Part shown: positions 9,087-17,326 of the stretch, piece after piece
Numbering within the stretch: the first letter of the stretch is position 1
Layout: each line of letters starts with the position of its first letter
NCBI GenBank assembly: GCA_934675095.1
Contig: CAKUPC010000009.1
Location: 1-46,572, forward strand
Origin: an uncultured Bacteroidales bacterium
GTDB taxonomy: Bacteria > Bacteroidota > Bacteroidia > Bacteroidales > UBA932
Length of the DNA stretch: 46,572 bases
Direction: 5' to 3'
The notes under the pieces: generated by a model
Seen by the model: only the letters and a program-made list of their open reading frames with translations
The model's database searches: none
Told to the model about the DNA's origin: nothing
Position numbers and translations under genes: made by a program

Positions 9087-10724
9087 CTAATTAAATTGTG
9101 CAAACTCTATATCATTTGCGGCACGCTTAGCAAGGCACTCGCACTTCTTTGCCTTCTCAAGGTTGGTCTTCACGCCGTTCTTGTCACCCTTGCGGGCAGC
9201 GATGATGGCCTTGAGGTATGCACCCTTAGGGCAGTCGCAGCAGATTGCGGACTCAGCGGCGGCGTAGTTGCCGGTGAGGATGTTTGCAAGAGCGGCGGTG
9301 AAGCCCTTTTTGCCGGCGAGCTTAGATGCGGCAGCCTTGTAGTTACCCTTGAGGATTTCTACGGTTGCGGCGTTCTCGACAGCAGTCTCGGTTGCTGATG
9401 CGGCGAAATACTTGGCAGCCTCGTCAAGCTTGTTCTCGCGGAGGGCGAGCACGCCGAGGACGTTCTTCACGTCAGCGTCGTTGGCGTCGCACTTCTCGAT
9501 GGCAGCCTTGCAGTCAGCGTCCTTGCCTGCGTTCGCGTAAACGACAGCGAGGTTGTACTGAGCTGTTGCGCTTGAATACTTCTCGATAGCCTTCTTGTAG
9601 AGGGCAACCTTGTCAGCCTCCTTCTCAACGAGAGTTGCGGCGTGGAGGAGTGCAGGCTCGTCAAGAACGTCGATGTTCTCCTCAACGAGCTTGAGAAGCT
9701 CCTCGCTTGAGTAGTTGGTGAACTCAACGTTAGCGATGAAGCGTGCGCGGCGGAGTTCAGGAAGAACCTCCTTTGCAAGAGTAGTATAGACCGCTGACAT
9801 GTTCTTGATTTCCTGCTCGCGGACAGCCGGGTCGCTGTACATTGAAAGAACGCGGAGAATAAGCTCCTTGTCCTCGATGTTGGAGTTGTTAACGAGCTCC
9901 TGGAAGCCTTCCCAGTCCTCACCTACTGACTTCACGTTAACCGGAGCGTCGATAGGAGCCTTCTTCGTAACCTTGTTGAATGCCTTCTCCGCTGAAGTTG
10001 AACGGTTGTCGGAAAGCTTGTTGTTAAGCTTCTCAGGACCGTCAGGTGAAGCATAAGCCACGATGTCGGTGCTTACGATAGTCTTGCGCTCGTTGGCCTT
10101 GGCAGCCTCGACAGCAGCGAGGAAGTCCTTTACAGACTGGCCCTTGAGCTCAGAGTTCTTAACGTTAGAGCTGTTGATTGAGTAGAGAATCTGACCCTCC
10201 TCAGGCATTGCGATGACAGCCTGATAGCCGTCAGCCTTGAGGTCAACCTTACCCTTGCTGCAGGCAAGCATATAAGTGGTGTTGGCGCCGTCGGCAGCCT
10301 TCTTCGTAGGGAGGTCAATCTTCTTGTTCTTGTAGCTTACTACGCCACGGAGTTCAAGATAGCACTTCTCCATGCCCTTTGCATAGGTGAAGTGAACCTT
10401 CTTAGTAACCGTAGAGCCGGCTGAAGGAACCACCTGATAGTTGTCCTTAACTTTCTCGCCCTGGAACATGAACGGTTCCATAGCCTGCTCGCCGCCGTCA
10501 TAGACGATTACCGGAGTGACCTCGAGAATTGCCTTAGGATGGAAATAATCCTTAGGGTAGGTTACCGTAACTGTGGCGTCGATGTTACCGGCCACAACTT
10601 CAAGAACGGCAGGATCGCACTTGACGATCACATTCTCTGCCTGTTCCGCCATTTTCTCGGGTGAGCTGCAGGCAACTGCGGCAAGACCGAGAGCGATAGC
10701 CAAGAATTTGATGCTCTTTTTCAT
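9087..10724 (-). CDS. OmpA-like/TPR-repeat envelope lipoprotein
   Basis: 545 aa. Lipoprotein signal MKKSIKFLAIALGLAAVAC (C19). The N-terminal third is beta-rich (AILEVTPVIVYDGG; KVHFTYAKGME) and recalls the N-terminal domain of conserved Bacteroidales envelope proteins. The middle (about 210-275) resembles an OmpA C-domain: STDIVAYASPDGPEKLNNKLSDNRS is the SNGHTDxxG...NxxLSxxRA-type peptidoglycan-binding motif. The C-terminal half holds TPR-like helices (ALLHAATLVEKEADKVALYKKAIE; TAQYNLAVVYANAGKDADC). Codon choice is strongly biased and Ala/Lys-rich, suggesting an abundant protein. It probably links outer membrane and peptidoglycan or scaffolds surface proteins. It stands alone with its own promoter and terminator. 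Function is not established; an enzymatic role looks unlikely. Confidence 0.85.
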   Translation of the reverse strand: MKKSIKFLAIALGLAAVACSSPEKMAEQAENVIVKCDPAVLEVVAGNIDATVTVTYPKDYFHPKAILEVTPVIVYDGGEQAMEPFMFQGEKVKDNYQVVPSAGSTVTKKVHFTYAKGMEKCYLELRGVVSYKNKKIDLPTKKAADGANTTYMLACSKGKVDLKADGYQAVIAMPEEGQILYSINSSNVKNSELKGQSVKDFLAAVEAAKANERKTIVSTDIVAYASPDGPEKLNNKLSDNRSTSAEKAFNKVTKKAPIDAPVNVKSVGEDWEGFQELVNNSNIEDKELILRVLSMYSDPAVREQEIKNMSAVYTTLAKEVLPELRRARFIANVEFTNYSSEELLKLVEENIDVLDEPALLHAATLVEKEADKVALYKKAIEKYSSATAQYNLAVVYANAGKDADCKAAIEKCDANDADVKNVLGVLALRENKLDEAAKYFAASATETAVENAATVEILKGNYKAAASKLAGKKGFTAALANILTGNYAAAESAICCDCPKGAYLKAIIAARKGDKNGVKTNLEKAKKCECLAKRAANDIEFAQFN

Positions 10725-10795
10725 TTTTATTTGTTTTTAAAAGGTTTATAATATTCAATTTGTCATCGGCTCCGTCGCATGAAGCCAATTTTGCG

Positions 10796-10803
10796 CAAAT
10801 ATA
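10796..10803 (-). promoter_or_regulatory. Candidate promoter -7 box for the OmpA/TPR lipoprotein
   Basis: The minus strand reads TATATTTG followed by CGC, an exact TAnnTTTG match about 71 bases before the start, implying an AT-rich leader of roughly 65 bases. A TTTTG lies only 14 bases upstream instead of the usual 19-20. Confidence 0.6.
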
Positions 10804-10886
10804 ACTAATTTTCATTACAAAATGACACACACGCGCCGATGAAACCATATTCCATACAAAAATAATGCTCAAAACGGTTTTTTTCT

Positions 10887-10894
10887 TAACTTTG
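10887..10894 (+). promoter_or_regulatory. Candidate promoter -7 box for the regulator-lptE-TPR-secG operon
   Basis: TAACTTTG, an exact TAnnTTTG match. It lies 16 bases before the first ATG (10911) and 40 bases before the second (10935), which favours the second ATG as the true start. It is divergent from the promoter at 10796. Confidence 0.6.
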
Positions 10895-10934
10895 TCCGGC
10901 ACTTCGAGGCATGACGCCTTTTATATATAAGGAT

Positions 10935-12200
10935 ATGAACGCAAACGAACTTCAGTCACTAAAGAATAAATACGACATCGTCGGCAACGACCCCGCTCTG
11001 AACAGGGCTCTGGAAATCGCCGTGGCGGTGGCTCCGACCGACATCACCGTGCTCATAACGGGCGAAAGCGGTGTCGGAAAGGAAAACATCCCCCGAATCA
11101 TCCACCAGAACAGCAGGAGAAGGACGGGGAAATATTTTGCCGTGAACTGCGGGGCGATACCGGAGGGTACCGTCGATTCCGAACTCTTCGGACATGAGAA
11201 AGGCTCGTTCACGGGGGCGATAGACACGAGAAAGGGATATTTCGAGGAGGCAGACGGAGGGACGCTGTTCCTCGACGAAATCGGAGAGCTGCCTCTTGCG
11301 TCGCAGGCGAAACTGCTGAGGGTGCTCCAGTCGGGGGAATTCATCAGGGTCGGCTCTTCCAAGGTGCTCAAGACAGACGTGAGGGTCGTGGCCGCGACAA
11401 ATGTGAACCTCATCCACGCCGTGTCGAAGGGCAAGTTCCGCGAGGATTTGTTCTACAGGCTCAACGCGGTGACGATAATGATGCCGTCCCTGCGCGAACG
11501 ACCGGGTGACATCCATCTGCTGTTCAGGAAGTTCGCCACCGACTTCTCAGACAAATACGGGGTCGCCCGCGTCGTGCTCACCGAGGATGCGGTCATAGCC
11601 TTGAAGAAATACCGCTGGCCCGGCAACATCCGCCAGCTCAAGAACGTCGCCGAGACCGTCTCCGCGATAGAGTCCGCGAAATGCTCATCCCGCGCCGACA
11701 AGTGCGAGGTGAATGCCGAGACACTTCGCCAGTACCTGCCGAATCAGGACGAGAACCTGCTGCCGGCGACCGTCGATAAAGGGCAGGATGTGTTCAAGAA
11801 CCCGGAGGAAAGGGAGGCAATAATAAGGGCGATATATCAGCTCAGGCAGGACGTCGATTACCTCAAGGGAGTCATTCTCAAGGGCGGCGGGGTTCAGTCA
11901 GCCATCACGGCTCCGCAGGGAGACCATGCCTCCGCAGGCGGTTTCGCGGGTCTGGAAGCGGAATTTGCCCCGGAATGGCATGGCGGTGAAGTCCGGCGGG
12001 CTGCCCAGGACGACGAACCGGAAGAGCAGGGACTCGTGGAGGACGCCGGTCAGGACATATCGCTGAAGAAGCTGAGCATGGAGCTGATTGAAAAGGCGCT
12101 GAAAAAGCACGACGGCAACAGGAAGGCGGCCGCGGCGGAGCTCGGGATTTCGGAACGCACGCTCTATCGAAAAATAAAGCAGCAGGAAAAGGACATATAA
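10935..12200 (+). CDS. Sigma-54-type AAA+ transcriptional regulator with Fis HTH
   Basis: 421 aa from ATG 10935 (MNANELQSLK); an upstream in-frame ATG at 10911 would add eight residues, but it lies very close to the -7 box and family members usually begin just before ELQ. In the longer numbering there is Walker A GESGVGKE (51-58), the sigma-54 contact loop ELFGHEKGSFTGA (91-103, Ser in place of the first Ala of GAFTGA) and Walker B GGTLFLDE (116-123). RWPGNIRQLKN and a C-terminal Fis-type HTH (GNRKAAAAELGISERTLYRKIK) follow. There is no N-terminal receiver or sensor domain, so activity must be controlled in another way. A low-complexity acidic linker (about 325-385) separates the AAA+ and HTH parts. 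It heads an envelope operon with lptE and secG, a gene order conserved in Bacteroidales. Confidence 0.93.
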   Translation: MNANELQSLKNKYDIVGNDPALNRALEIAVAVAPTDITVLITGESGVGKENIPRIIHQNSRRRTGKYFAVNCGAIPEGTVDSELFGHEKGSFTGAIDTRKGYFEEADGGTLFLDEIGELPLASQAKLLRVLQSGEFIRVGSSKVLKTDVRVVAATNVNLIHAVSKGKFREDLFYRLNAVTIMMPSLRERPGDIHLLFRKFATDFSDKYGVARVVLTEDAVIALKKYRWPGNIRQLKNVAETVSAIESAKCSSRADKCEVNAETLRQYLPNQDENLLPATVDKGQDVFKNPEEREAIIRAIYQLRQDVDYLKGVILKGGGVQSAITAPQGDHASAGGFAGLEAEFAPEWHGGEVRRAAQDDEPEEQGLVEDAGQDISLKKLSMELIEKALKKHDGNRKAAAAELGISERTLYRKIKQQEKDI

Positions 12201-12226
12201 CCGGGGCGACGGGTTAATGAAGAAGA

Positions 12227-12760
12227 ATGATGAAGATGAAAGATATAAATATAATAGGTAGGGTCATTTGCGTCGTCGTGACTCTGACGGCGGCGGTCGC
12301 CTGCGGGATATATTCGTTCACCGGGACGTCGATACAGCCGGACGTGAAGACCGTGAACATCGAATATTTCGAATATAAGGCGTTGAAAGTCAATCCGTCG
12401 CTCGCGAATGACCTGACGGAGGCGATGAAGGACAAGTTCCGCAAGCTCACGAAACTGGAGCAGGTGGACATGGACGCCGACCTCACGATTGCGGGGGAAA
12501 TCACTGGCTATGACGTGAAGGCGACGTCCGTCTCCGCGAACGAGCAGGCCGCCATGAACCGGCTTACGGTCAATGTGAAGATATATTTCACAAACAAAAA
12601 ATATCCGGAGGACGACTTCGAGAAATCCTTCTCGGCATACGCGGACTTCTCTGCGGACCAGATGCTGGACGCCGTGGAGGGCGAGCTCATTTCGGGGTCG
12701 GACGGAATCCTCGACAAGCTCTGCGAGGACATTTTCAACGCGACGGTCGCTAACTGGTAG
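12227..12760 (+). CDS. lptE: LptE-family LPS-assembly lipoprotein
   Basis: 177 aa. A hydrophobic start leads to the lipobox AAVAC followed by GIYSFTGTSI, the hallmark beginning of Bacteroidota LptE. The remainder fits the family: a first beta strand with VKTVNIEYFE, a helix with LTEAMKDKFRK, DADLTIAGEITGY, and a late strand with LTVNVKIYFTNKK. LptE plugs the LptD barrel and helps to place lipopolysaccharide in the outer leaflet. It starts 26 bases after the regulator stop and ends 4 bases before the TPR gene. Several ATGs open the reading frame (12227, 12230, 12236); the exact start is uncertain by a few residues. Confidence 0.92.
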   Translation: MMKMKDINIIGRVICVVVTLTAAVACGIYSFTGTSIQPDVKTVNIEYFEYKALKVNPSLANDLTEAMKDKFRKLTKLEQVDMDADLTIAGEITGYDVKATSVSANEQAAMNRLTVNVKIYFTNKKYPEDDFEKSFSAYADFSADQMLDAVEGELISGSDGILDKLCEDIFNATVANW

Positions 12761-12764
12761 GATT

Positions 12765-13370
12765 ATGGCAGGAGGAACTATTGATTTGAAGAGACTTACG
12801 GTGGAGGAGCTGTCGGGAGTGATTAACATCTATCCCTGGTTCGGCGCGGCGAGGAAGGAACTGTGCAGGAGGACGGCGGCAGTCGCGGGGGCGGAGGACC
12901 GGGGAGGAAGGCTGTTCGCCGAGTCGGCGCTCTACATTCCGTGCAGGAAGAGACTTGCCGAGATTCTTGAGGAGTCGGCTGTAAGGGAATATGTGGATGC
13001 CGACGTGAAGGCTCTTATCGAGTCCCAGCTGGCTGAAAAGAAGGAAAGTGCCGCGGAAGACGGGCAGACAACCGGCTACAGGCGCGAGGTGCATATCGTC
13101 GGGGGCGACTATTTCTCGGCCGCGGACTACGACGGGGTCAAGGGCGCGGATGACAATTTCTTCCGTCAGGTCGCTAAGGACAGCACGGAGGGAAGTCGGG
13201 TGAAGGATGACCGGGCGGTGCCGCATTTAGGGTTCTACACCCAGACTTTAGCCGAAATTTACGCCGAACAGGGCTATTTTGACGAGGCGAAACAAATTTA
13301 TTCTCAACTAATTTTGGCATATCCGGAAAAAAGTGCTTACTTTGCATCCCTTATTGAAAAATTGGGCTGA
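12765..13370 (+). CDS. Conserved TPR-like protein between lptE and secG
   Basis: 201 aa, no signal peptide, probably cytoplasmic. The N-terminus (LTVEELSGVINIYPWFGAARKELCRR) is a helical segment typical of the hypothetical protein found at this position in Bacteroidales. The C-terminus carries one clear TPR-like pair (about 160-198: TLAEIYAEQGYFDEAKQIYSQLILAYPEKSAYFASLIEKL). The middle is charged and likely disordered. It overlaps nothing, starts 4 bases after lptE and is followed by secG 57 bases later, so it belongs to the same operon. No catalytic motif is visible. A scaffolding role in envelope biogenesis is a guess from context. Confidence 0.85.
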   Translation: MAGGTIDLKRLTVEELSGVINIYPWFGAARKELCRRTAAVAGAEDRGGRLFAESALYIPCRKRLAEILEESAVREYVDADVKALIESQLAEKKESAAEDGQTTGYRREVHIVGGDYFSAADYDGVKGADDNFFRQVAKDSTEGSRVKDDRAVPHLGFYTQTLAEIYAEQGYFDEAKQIYSQLILAYPEKSAYFASLIEKLG

Positions 13371-13427
13371 CTCGCCTGTGCGGAAAGTCCCGTTTGAGAA
13401 AAATTGAAATAATAAAAGTACAAAATA

Positions 13428-13757
13428 ATGAAAGCATTATTCATAATCCTGACAGTGCTTGTCATCCTTGCAAGCATCCTGCTCACAATCGTTGTCCTTC
13501 TCCAGAACAGCAAGGGAGGCGGACTCGCAAGCAACTTCACGACCGGAAACCAGACCTTCGGAGTGCGTCAGACAGCTGACATGCTTGAGAAAATCACCTG
13601 GGGTCTCGTTGCATTCATCTTCGTAGTGTCCGTGATCACCACTTTCATCCCGCACATCAACAACAGCGGCAACATCACCGACCAGATTGACACCGAGATT
13701 GTCGCCCCTGCCCCTGACTTCAACGGAGAGGCTGCCGACACGACAAACGCACAGTAG
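13428..13757 (+). CDS. secG: Preprotein translocase subunit SecG
   Basis: 109 aa with the family layout: transmembrane helix 1 (about 3-24, LFIILTVLVILASILLTIVVLLQ), a cytoplasmic loop with the conserved QNSKGGGLAS, and transmembrane helix 2 (about 54-76, ITWGLVAFIFVVSVITTFI). It ends in a short acidic tail as in other Bacteroidota. SecG assists SecA-driven export through SecYE. It is the last gene of the regulator-lptE-TPR-secG operon, with a terminator about 65 bases downstream. Confidence 0.96.
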   Translation: MKALFIILTVLVILASILLTIVVLLQNSKGGGLASNFTTGNQTFGVRQTADMLEKITWGLVAFIFVVSVITTFIPHINNSGNITDQIDTEIVAPAPDFNGEAADTTNAQ

Positions 13758-13820
13758 GACTGACACGCTGCACAGCTCTCACGGCTCTGCAGCGGCGATT
13801 ATGAAATACGAACCCATACG

Positions 13821-13846
13821 AGCGCTGACAAAATGTCAGTGCTTTT
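13821..13846 (+). terminator. Terminator after secG
   Basis: AGCGCTGACA and TGTCAGTGCT form a ten-position stem (one G-T pair) around the loop AAA, followed by TTT. It is placed 64 bases after the secG stop. Confidence 0.7.
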
Positions 13847-13929
13847 CGTGTTGGAATATAATTTGAATTTTCTCCTTTCGTCTGCTCCTCGGAGCGGGCG
13901 ATTATTTTATGTATTACACCAGCCGAAAA

Positions 13930-14063
13930 GACTATTGAATACAAAATTGTATAAAATAGTCGAATGCAAGGCTTGCGAGGAGTTAAAACCGCAGCAACCT
14001 GATGGTTGTGAGGATTTTGACGACGAAGCGTAACGAAGCAGGCGGCTGTTTTAGACAATTTTG
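13930..14063 (+). promoter_or_regulatory. Structured leader element with alternative stems abutting clpB
   Basis: Two competing folds share one arm. Fold 1 is a local hairpin: GACTATT (13930-13936) with AATAGTC (13955-13961) and ATACAA (13939-13944) with TTGTAT (13947-13952). Fold 2 is a 21-position stem: 13942-13962 with 14043-14063, 20 of 21 pairing, two of them G-U, with one A-G mismatch. Fold 2 encloses GTTAAAACC (13982-13990) paired with GGATTTTGAC (14012-14021, one bulge) and a hairpin CAACC-TGAT-GGTTG (13995-14008). The right arm ends three bases before the clpB ATG, so fold 2 would bury the translation start. G-U pairs preserve an RNA stem but not a DNA palindrome. It could be a regulatory leader such as a thermosensor, a small RNA, or the remnant of a miniature transposon. 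No convincing promoter is seen in 13850-13930; TATAATTTG at 13857 is a near miss. Confidence 0.55.
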
Positions 14064-14065
14064 AT

Positions 14066-16120
14066 ATGGAGAACAAATACGAAAACTTACAGAAATTCGC
14101 CATTAACCTCAATGAGAGGGCGGCTCAAGGCAAGCTTGACCCTGTCATCGGGCGAGACGAGGAAATACGAAGGGTCCTTCAGATATTGAGCAGAAGGACG
14201 AAGAACAACCCGATTCTTGTGGGTGAGCCGGGTGTCGGTAAGACGGCCATCTCGGAGGGCATAGCCCAGAAGATTGTCGATGGGAACGTCCCGGAGAACC
14301 TGAAGAACAGGATAATCTACTCACTTGACCTCGGTGCCGTGATTGCCGGCGCGAAGTATCAGGGAGAGTTCGAGGAAAGGCTCAAGGCCATCGTGAAGGA
14401 GGTCATTGACAGCGACGGCGAAGTCATCCTCTTCATCGATGAGATTCACACTCTTGTCGGAGCGGGACGAAGTTCAGGCGCGATGGACGCCTCAAACATC
14501 CTCAAGCCTGCGCTTGCAAGGGGCGAGCTGAGAACCATCGGCTCCACGACCCTTGACGAGTACCAGAAGTACTTCGAGACTGACAAGGCGCTTGAGAGAC
14601 GATTCCAGATGGTGATGGTCGATGAACCTACCCCGGCGGAGTCAATCTCAATCCTGCGCGGGCTTAAGGAAAAGTACGAGAACCACCACAAGGTGAGAAT
14701 CGAGGACGACGCGCTGATTTCAGCCGTGGAGCTGTCCCACAGGTACATCACCTCACGGTTCCTTCCGGACAAGGCCATCGACCTCGTGGATGAGGCTGCC
14801 GCAAAGCTGCGTCTTGAGATGAACTCAGTTCCGGAGCCGATTGCGGAGCTTGACAGCAAGATCCGTCAGCTGGAAATCGAGAAGGAGGCCGTAAAGCACG
14901 AGGGCGTGTCCCTGAAGCTGGACAAGATTGAGTCCGACCTCGCCGAAGCCCGCAGGCAGCACGCCGAACTTCAGAAAAGGTGGGACGCCGAGAAGGGCAT
15001 ACTCAACGAAATCCAGTCCGACAGGGCTCAGATTGATGACCTGAAGGTTCAGGCAGCCGCTGCCGAAAGGGCCGGCGACTACGGTAAGGTGGCGGAAATC
15101 CGCTACGGCAAGATGGCCGGTCTCAAGCAGAGGGTCAGCGAACTCGAAGCGAAGAAGAACTCCATCAAGGATCCTATCCTCAACGAGGCCGTTACGCCTT
15201 CGGACATCGCCGAAATCGTGGCAAGGTGGACGGGCATCCCCGTGAACCGTATGCTTGAAAGCGAGAAGGAGAAGCTCCTCAGGATGGAGGACGAGCTCCA
15301 CAAGAGGGTCATAGGTCAGGACCAGGCCATCAAGGCCGTGTCCGATGCCGTAAGACGTTCCCGTGCGGGGCTCCAGAACGAGAAGAGGCCTATCGGTTCG
15401 TTCATGTTCCTCGGAACCACGGGCGTGGGCAAGACCGAGCTGGCAAAGACGCTCGCCGAGTTCCTGTTCAACGACGAGAACATGATTACGAGGATAGATA
15501 TGTCCGAGTATCAGGAGCGCCACTCTGTGAGCCGTCTCGTCGGTGCGCCTCCGGGATATGTAGGCTACGATGAGGGCGGTCAGCTGACCGAGGCCGTGAG
15601 AAGGAAGCCGTATTCGGTAATCCTTCTGGACGAAATCGAGAAGGCTCACCCGGATGTGTTCAACATCCTCCTTCAGGTTCTGGACGACGGTCGTCTGACC
15701 GACAACAAGGGCCGGACGGTGGATTTCAAGAACACCATCCTCATCATGACCTCCAACGCCACGGTCGAGCAGCTCAAGGCGACGATGCGTCCGGAATTCC
15801 TCAACAGGATTGACGAAATCATCACCTTCCAGCAGCTCAGCAAGGACGACATCCGTCAGATTCTTCATCTGCAGATGGACGCTCTCCGCAGGAAGCTGGA
15901 CGAGAACGGGGTCGGCATCAGGTTCTCCGAGGCATTCGAGACCTACATGACGACCGAGGGCTACGACCCTGCCTACGGCGCCCGCCCTATCAAGCGTCTG
16001 ATGCAGCGTGAGCTCGTGAACCTCATCGCCAAGGCAATCCTCGACGGTTCCGTCACCAAGGGTACGACGATAACGGTGGACGTGCGCGACGGACAAGTAA
16101 CAATCAATCCGGAGAAATAA
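14066..16120 (+). CDS. clpB: ClpB-type disaggregase lacking the N-terminal domain
   Basis: 684 aa, against about 860 for full ClpB. It begins directly at the linker before AAA-1 ([27 protein letters not shown]). AAA-1 has Walker A GEPGVGKT, pore-loop [13 protein letters not shown] and Walker [11 protein letters not shown]. The coiled-coil M domain (about 255-375) is full length, with the typical [16 protein letters not shown], which argues for ClpB rather than ClpA or ClpC. AAA-2 has [25 protein letters not shown] and [16 protein letters not shown]. Missing are the whole substrate-binding N domain and roughly 30 residues between sensor-1 TSN and [10 protein letters not shown] of AAA-2; the reading frame is intact through both. 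It probably works with DnaK in recovering aggregated protein, like the short ClpB isoform of other bacteria. A structured leader abuts the start and a strong terminator follows. Confidence 0.93.
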   Translation: MENKYENLQKFAINLNERAAQGKLDPVIGRDEEIRRVLQILSRRTKNNPILVGEPGVGKTAISEGIAQKIVDGNVPENLKNRIIYSLDLGAVIAGAKYQGEFEERLKAIVKEVIDSDGEVILFIDEIHTLVGAGRSSGAMDASNILKPALARGELRTIGSTTLDEYQKYFETDKALERRFQMVMVDEPTPAESISILRGLKEKYENHHKVRIEDDALISAVELSHRYITSRFLPDKAIDLVDEAAAKLRLEMNSVPEPIAELDSKIRQLEIEKEAVKHEGVSLKLDKIESDLAEARRQHAELQKRWDAEKGILNEIQSDRAQIDDLKVQAAAAERAGDYGKVAEIRYGKMAGLKQRVSELEAKKNSIKDPILNEAVTPSDIAEIVARWTGIPVNRMLESEKEKLLRMEDELHKRVIGQDQAIKAVSDAVRRSRAGLQNEKRPIGSFMFLGTTGVGKTELAKTLAEFLFNDENMITRIDMSEYQERHSVSRLVGAPPGYVGYDEGGQLTEAVRRKPYSVILLDEIEKAHPDVFNILLQVLDDGRLTDNKGRTVDFKNTILIMTSNATVEQLKATMRPEFLNRIDEIITFQQLSKDDIRQILHLQMDALRRKLDENGVGIRFSEAFETYMTTEGYDPAYGARPIKRLMQRELVNLIAKAILDGSVTKGTTITVDVRDGQVTINPEK

Positions 16121-16138
16121 AATGTTCGAAGGCAAAAA

Positions 16139-16173
16139 GCGCCGGGAATCAGCAATGGTTCCCGGCGTTTTTT
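16139..16173 (+). terminator. Strong rho-independent terminator after clpB
   Basis: CGCCGGGAA (16140-16148) and TTCCCGGCG (16159-16167) form a perfect nine-base stem with a ten-base loop, followed by TTTTTT. It begins about 20 bases past the clpB stop. Confidence 0.93.
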
Positions 16174-16268
16174 GTATCAGCTTTTGTATCAAATATCAAC
16201 TTATTGCATATAATGCGGCCCGATACTCAATACCATGGAGCGTGCAGTCCGTTTTCCGAAAAATTTGT

Positions 16269-16276
16269 TAACTTTG
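16269..16276 (+). promoter_or_regulatory. Candidate promoter -7 box for mrr
   Basis: TAACTTTG, an exact TAnnTTTG match 26 bases before the mrr ATG. No canonical -33 is at the expected spacing. Two TTGTATCA copies lie further upstream (16172-16190). Confidence 0.55.
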
Positions 16277-16301
16277 AGACAATGTAATTTTAGACACAGA
16301 A

Positions 16302-17213
16302 ATGACTCCGAACTTTGAACATTTTATGCTGCCTTACTTGAGGGGCATTGCTGACGGGAACTCGCACACTACGGCAGAGATGGCGGAATATTGTGCCTCG
16401 GCACTGAAACTTACAGACGAGGACAGGGCTGAAAAGACTAAGAAAGGAAATATTCTGAAATATCGTGACAGGGCGCAATGGGCCGGGACATATCTACGGC
16501 ACGCGGGGCTTGCCCAGTCAAGTGAAAGAGGAGTGGTAACAATAACCGAAGCAGGACTTAATCTGTTGAAAAAGAAGCCGGGATTCATCAACCAAAAGAT
16601 GCTGGAAGAATATCCGGAATTCGTGGAGTTCAAGTCCAGATCACGTGAATCCAAGTCGAAAGAACCGGGAATGGAGTTAGGTCCCATGACAAAAACGCCT
16701 CAAGATCTGATTGAGGAGGCCTACTCTGAAATCAGAAGCAACTTGGCGGACGAACTGCTCTCCGCAGTAAAAAGGGAGAGCCCGCAGTTTTTCGAGGAAC
16801 TCGTGATTAAGCTTCTCGTCGCGATGGGATATGGTGGCTCGTTTGAAGACGCGGCAAGCGTAACGCAATACAGTCATGACGAAGGTATAGACGGTATAAT
16901 CAAGGAAGACAAACTCGGCCTTGACAACATCTATGTGCAGGCGAAAAGATTCGACACGGGAACCGTAGGGCGAAAGGAAATACAAAGTTTTGTCGGTGCG
17001 CTGTCCGGCAAAGGCGCAACAAAGGGAGTTTTCATCACGACCTCGACATTCACGAAAGAAGCAAGGGAGTACCGCCCGGCATCGAACATCAAGATTGTCC
17101 TGATAGACGGGCAGCAACTGTGCAACTACATGATTGACTTCAATATAGGCGTAAGCGTAAAACAGGTCTATGAAGTCAAGAGAATTGACACCGACTTCTT
17201 TAACGAAGCATGA
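16302..17213 (+). CDS. mrr: Mrr-family (type IV) restriction endonuclease
   Basis: 303 aa, the usual Mrr length. The N-terminal about 95 residues are a winged helix (FEHFMLPYLRGIADGNSHTTAEM; GVVTITEAGLNLLKK), as in Mrr_N. After a charged linker comes the Mrr catalytic domain (about 160-280): FFEELVIKLLVAMGYGG, then DEGIDGII with D197, the QAK motif (Q213, K215) and KEIQSFVGALSGKGATKGVFITTSTFTKEA. Together these form the PD-(D/E)XK variant core with Q in place of E/D. Such enzymes cut foreign DNA carrying modified bases, without a methylase partner, and none is present here. It has its own promoter, follows the clpB terminator and leads an accessory island with two ATPases. Confidence 0.92.
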   Translation: MTPNFEHFMLPYLRGIADGNSHTTAEMAEYCASALKLTDEDRAEKTKKGNILKYRDRAQWAGTYLRHAGLAQSSERGVVTITEAGLNLLKKKPGFINQKMLEEYPEFVEFKSRSRESKSKEPGMELGPMTKTPQDLIEEAYSEIRSNLADELLSAVKRESPQFFEELVIKLLVAMGYGGSFEDAASVTQYSHDEGIDGIIKEDKLGLDNIYVQAKRFDTGTVGRKEIQSFVGALSGKGATKGVFITTSTFTKEAREYRPASNIKIVLIDGQQLCNYMIDFNIGVSVKQVYEVKRIDTDFFNEA

Positions 17214-17233
17214 GGCGTGATAATATGATGCAT

Positions 17234-17284
17234 CGATAACCCGTGGAAATGTGTCGATTTTTGATAGATTTCCACGGGTTATCG
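17234..17284. repeat. Perfect 17-bp inverted repeat between mrr and the ATPase-nuclease gene
   Basis: The arms 17234-17250 (CGATAACCCGTGGAAAT) and 17268-17284 are exact reverse complements around a 17-base spacer. It starts 20 bases after the mrr stop and ends 11 bases before a promoter-like box. It may terminate mrr (TTTTT follows a few bases later), act as an operator for the next gene, or both. Confidence 0.85.
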
Positions 17285-17295
17285 CATATTTTTAC

Positions 17296-17303
17296 TAATA
17301 TTG
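17296..17303 (+). promoter_or_regulatory. Near-consensus promoter -7 box for the ATPase-nuclease
   Basis: TAATATTG differs from TAnnTTTG by one base and lies 23 bases before ATG 17327. The large inverted repeat ends 11 bases upstream, where a regulator could compete with RNA polymerase. Confidence 0.4.
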
Positions 17304-17326
17304 CAGTAAAAACAAACACCAAATCT

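Noticed and set aside
13833..14033. Possible 66-residue protein in the clpB leader
   Set aside because: It starts inside the secG terminator, covers the paired leader segments and has no family features; the RNA-like pairing explains the stretch better.
14066..16120. Frameshift as the cause of the short ClpB
   Set aside because: The frame is uninterrupted, both AAA modules keep all motifs, and the region upstream shows no trace of an N domain in any frame.
14825..16192. Long minus-strand open frame (455 codons) opposite clpB
   Set aside because: Antisense to fully conserved ClpB motifs and crossing the clpB terminator; low-complexity translation without family features.
17243..17326. Upstream extension of the ATPase-nuclease by 28 codons
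   Set aside because: It would be translated from within the inverted repeat and across the promoter-like box; the family begins at MIIGREN.
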